Shown here in pieces: positions 62,271 through 64,000 of a stretch of 64,000 bases of DNA. The first letter of the stretch is position 1; every line of letters begins with the position of its first letter. The notes beneath the pieces are model-generated. The model made no database searches. It worked only from the letters and a program-made list of their open reading frames with translations, and was not told the DNA's origin. Made by a program: the position numbers and the translations under genes. Where the stretch lies: contig OMVI01000021.1 of the NCBI GenBank assembly GCA_900314455.1, positions 54,015 to 118,014 on the forward strand, in the 5' to 3' direction. This DNA comes from an uncultured Prevotella sp. (lineage in GTDB: Bacteria; Bacteroidota; Bacteroidia; Bacteroidales; Bacteroidaceae).

Positions 62271-64000
62271 TTATTCTTCGTCGCGGTGCTCGTTGTGTTC
62301 GCGGCGTGGGCGATGCTCACCACGAGGGCGGCGGTCACTACGGTCGCCACGTGGACGACGGCGCTCAACGTAGCCTTCAGGCTTTTCCTCAAGCACGCGG
62401 TGCGACAACTTGTACTTACCGGTCTTCGGATCAATTTCGAGGAGCTTGACCTTGATGTGGTCGCCTTCCTTTATACCAGTCTCTTCGACGGTCTCCAGAC
62501 GCTTCCAAGTTATCTCAGAGATGTGCAGCAGACCTTCCTTGCCCGGCATAATCTCAACGAAGCAACCGTAAGGCATGATGCTCTTGACAATACCATCGTA
62601 GGTTTCGCCAACCTCAGGAATTGCAACGATAGCCTTAATCTTGCCGATTGCGGCGTCAATGCTTTCCTTGTTAGGCGCGCTGACCTGTACCTTGCCGACA
62701 CCGTCGGTCTCGTCGATGGTGATGGTAGCGCCGGTATCCTCTTGCATCTGCTGGATAATCTTTCCGCCCGGGCCAATGACTGCGCCAATGAACTCTTTCG
62801 GAATGTCGAATGCCTCGATACGTGGTACCTGCGGCTTGAGCTCCTTGCGTGGCTCAGCGATTGTCTCGGTGAGCTTGCCGAGGATATATTCACGACCGGC
62901 CTTTGCCTGCATCAGGGCCTTCTCAAGTATCTCGAACGACAGTCCGTCGCACTTGATATCCATCTGAGTAGCGGTCAGTCCGTCCTTGGTACCTGTGGTC
63001 TTGAAGTCCATATCGCCAAGGTGGTCCTCATCACCGAGTATATCTGAAAGGATAGCGTACTTGTCTTCGCCTGGGTTCTTGATAAGTCCCATTGCGATAC
63101 CGCTAACCGGCTTCTTCATAGGAACGCCTGCGTCCATCAGTGCAAGTGTGCCGGCGCAAACCGTAGCCATTGATGAAGAACCGTTGGACTCGAGGATTTC
63201 GGATACCAAACGTACGGTATAAGGGAAGTCCGCAGGTATTTGGCCCTTCAAAGCACGCCATGCAAGATGGCCGTGGCCTATCTCACGACGTCCAACACTG
63301 CGCTGTGCCTTTGCCTCTCCGGTACAGAATGGAGGGAAGTTGTAGTGCAGAAGGAAGCGCTGATAGCTTTTGCCCAGTACGTCGTCGACAAGTTTCTCGT
63401 CGAGCTTTGTACCCAGTGTACATGTCGTCAGTGACATAGTCTCACCGCGTTGGAATATTGAGCTTCCGTGAGGCATAGGCAGTGGGCTTACCTCACACCA
63501 GATAGGACGAATCTCATCGGTCCTTCTGCCATCCATACGCTTGCCCGTGTCCAGGACGCTGCGGCGCATTGAGTCGCGCTGAACATCGGCGAAGTAGCGG
63601 TCAATCTCGGCATGCTTCTCGTCCAAATCTTCCTCGCTGAGGTCTGTATGCTCAGCATCGTAAGCGTCAACGAACTCCTGCTTGATGTTATCGTACGTCT
63701 CCTCGCGGTGCTTCTTGTCAGCATCACCGGCCTGAGCCTCGGCATAGCACTTGTCGTAAGTTTGCTCGCGGACCTGCTGACGAAGCTCTTCGTCGTTGGT
63801 CTCGTCGTTGTACTCGCGCTTAACATCTGTGCCAAGCTCCTTCGAAAGTTCTTCCTGAAGGATACACATAGGCTTGATTGCCTCGTGAGCGACCTTCAAT
63901 GCCTGTATCAAATCTTGCTCGGAAACCTCGTCCATTTCGCCTTCAACCATCATGATGTTGTCCTTTGTGGCACCAACCATGATGTCCATGTCAGCGTCTT
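62271..64000 (-). CDS. pnp: Polyribonucleotide nucleotidyltransferase (PNPase), 5' end beyond the window
   Basis: Phosphorolytic 3'-5' exoribonuclease of the RNA decay machinery. The start lies beyond base 64000; about 575 residues are visible of a usual length near 740. They include the end of the first RNase PH core ([22 protein letters not shown]) and a helical middle with many charged residues (about 60-130 of the visible part). Next is the second RNase PH core ([33 protein letters not shown]). The KH domain ([20 protein letters not shown]) and S1 domain ([20 protein letters not shown]) follow. The Arg-rich tail ([17 protein letters not shown]) may add RNA affinity. Identification is secure. 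Confidence 0.96.
   Translation of the reverse strand, partial: DADMDIMVGATKDNIMMVEGEMDEVSEQDLIQALKVAHEAIKPMCILQEELSKELGTDVKREYNDETNDEELRQQVREQTYDKCYAEAQAGDADKKHREETYDNIKQEFVDAYDAEHTDLSEEDLDEKHAEIDRYFADVQRDSMRRSVLDTGKRMDGRRTDEIRPIWCEVSPLPMPHGSSIFQRGETMSLTTCTLGTKLDEKLVDDVLGKSYQRFLLHYNFPPFCTGEAKAQRSVGRREIGHGHLAWRALKGQIPADFPYTVRLVSEILESNGSSSMATVCAGTLALMDAGVPMKKPVSGIAMGLIKNPGEDKYAILSDILGDEDHLGDMDFKTTGTKDGLTATQMDIKCDGLSFEILEKALMQAKAGREYILGKLTETIAEPRKELKPQVPRIEAFDIPKEFIGAVIGPGGKIIQQMQEDTGATITIDETDGVGKVQVSAPNKESIDAAIGKIKAIVAIPEVGETYDGIVKSIMPYGCFVEIMPGKEGLLHISEITWKRLETVEETGIKEGDHIKVKLLEIDPKTGKYKLSHRVLEEKPEGYVERRRPRGDRSDRRPRGEHRPRREHNEHRDEE

Noticed and set aside
1-64000. tRNA, rRNA, transposase or prophage genes
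   Set aside because: Gaps between genes were read for cloverleaf-like arms, rRNA blocks and transposase motifs; none was convincing.

Overview
The window looks like a chromosomal segment of a Bacteroidales bacterium, most likely Prevotella or a close Prevotellaceae relative. The signs are: promoters of the Bacteroidota type (TTTG, about 19 bases, TAnnTTTG) before many genes; a PorZ-like type IX secretion protein; secreted enzymes with type IX-like C-termini; a three-gene quinol:fumarate reductase; and families such as DUF5686, DUF3943, DUF4369 and DUF6056. These assignments come from reading the proteins, not from a database search. No tRNA, rRNA, CRISPR array, prophage or transposase gene was found.

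Layout. 1-6871: 3' part of leuS, a YitT membrane protein, an acyltransferase, rdgB and porZ, all on the plus strand. 6914-10087: a polytopic DUF6056-like protein, a GtrA flippase-like protein and a GtrB-like glycosyltransferase, which together suggest surface glycan modification. 10181-15094: two tandem secreted family PL9 pectate lyases on the minus strand that share an upstream motif. 15749-24672: mutS, lgt, ychF, polA and a polyprenyl diphosphate synthase. 24846-31793: a minus-strand housekeeping block (deoC, MazG-like, dtd, uvrC, apt, mnmG) holding two parS-like sites around apt. 32174-35792: frdCAB. 36033-37637: two decayed genes. 37753-40029: fructokinase and a sugar permease. 40327-51958: a DUF3943 outer-membrane protein, a SAM methyltransferase, a GNAT-like protein, parE, an S41 protease, ybeY, gpmA and a secreted esterase. 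52117-57025: dsbD, a cysteine-less thioredoxin-fold lipoprotein and an ArnT/PMT-like glycosyltransferase. 57857-64000: a metal P-type ATPase behind a strong dyad, a DUF5686 protein, and the 3' part of pnp.

The most striking feature is not a gene. At least 13 loci carry copies of one GC-rich hairpin unit, close to CCTCTCCAAGCCTCC-CCCAAGGGGAGGATGTTTAATTACC, in either orientation and often as inverted pairs. Most lie between genes, sometimes filling the whole gap. Some lie inside reading frames: in the methyltransferase, in the DUF5686 linker, and at the C-terminus of the MazG-like protein, where the repeat supplies the stop codon. An AT-rich palindrome family (three copies) and a second GC hairpin family (two copies) sit beside some of them. 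This behaves like a REP-type or Rickettsia-palindrome-like element whose mobilising enzyme is not in the window.
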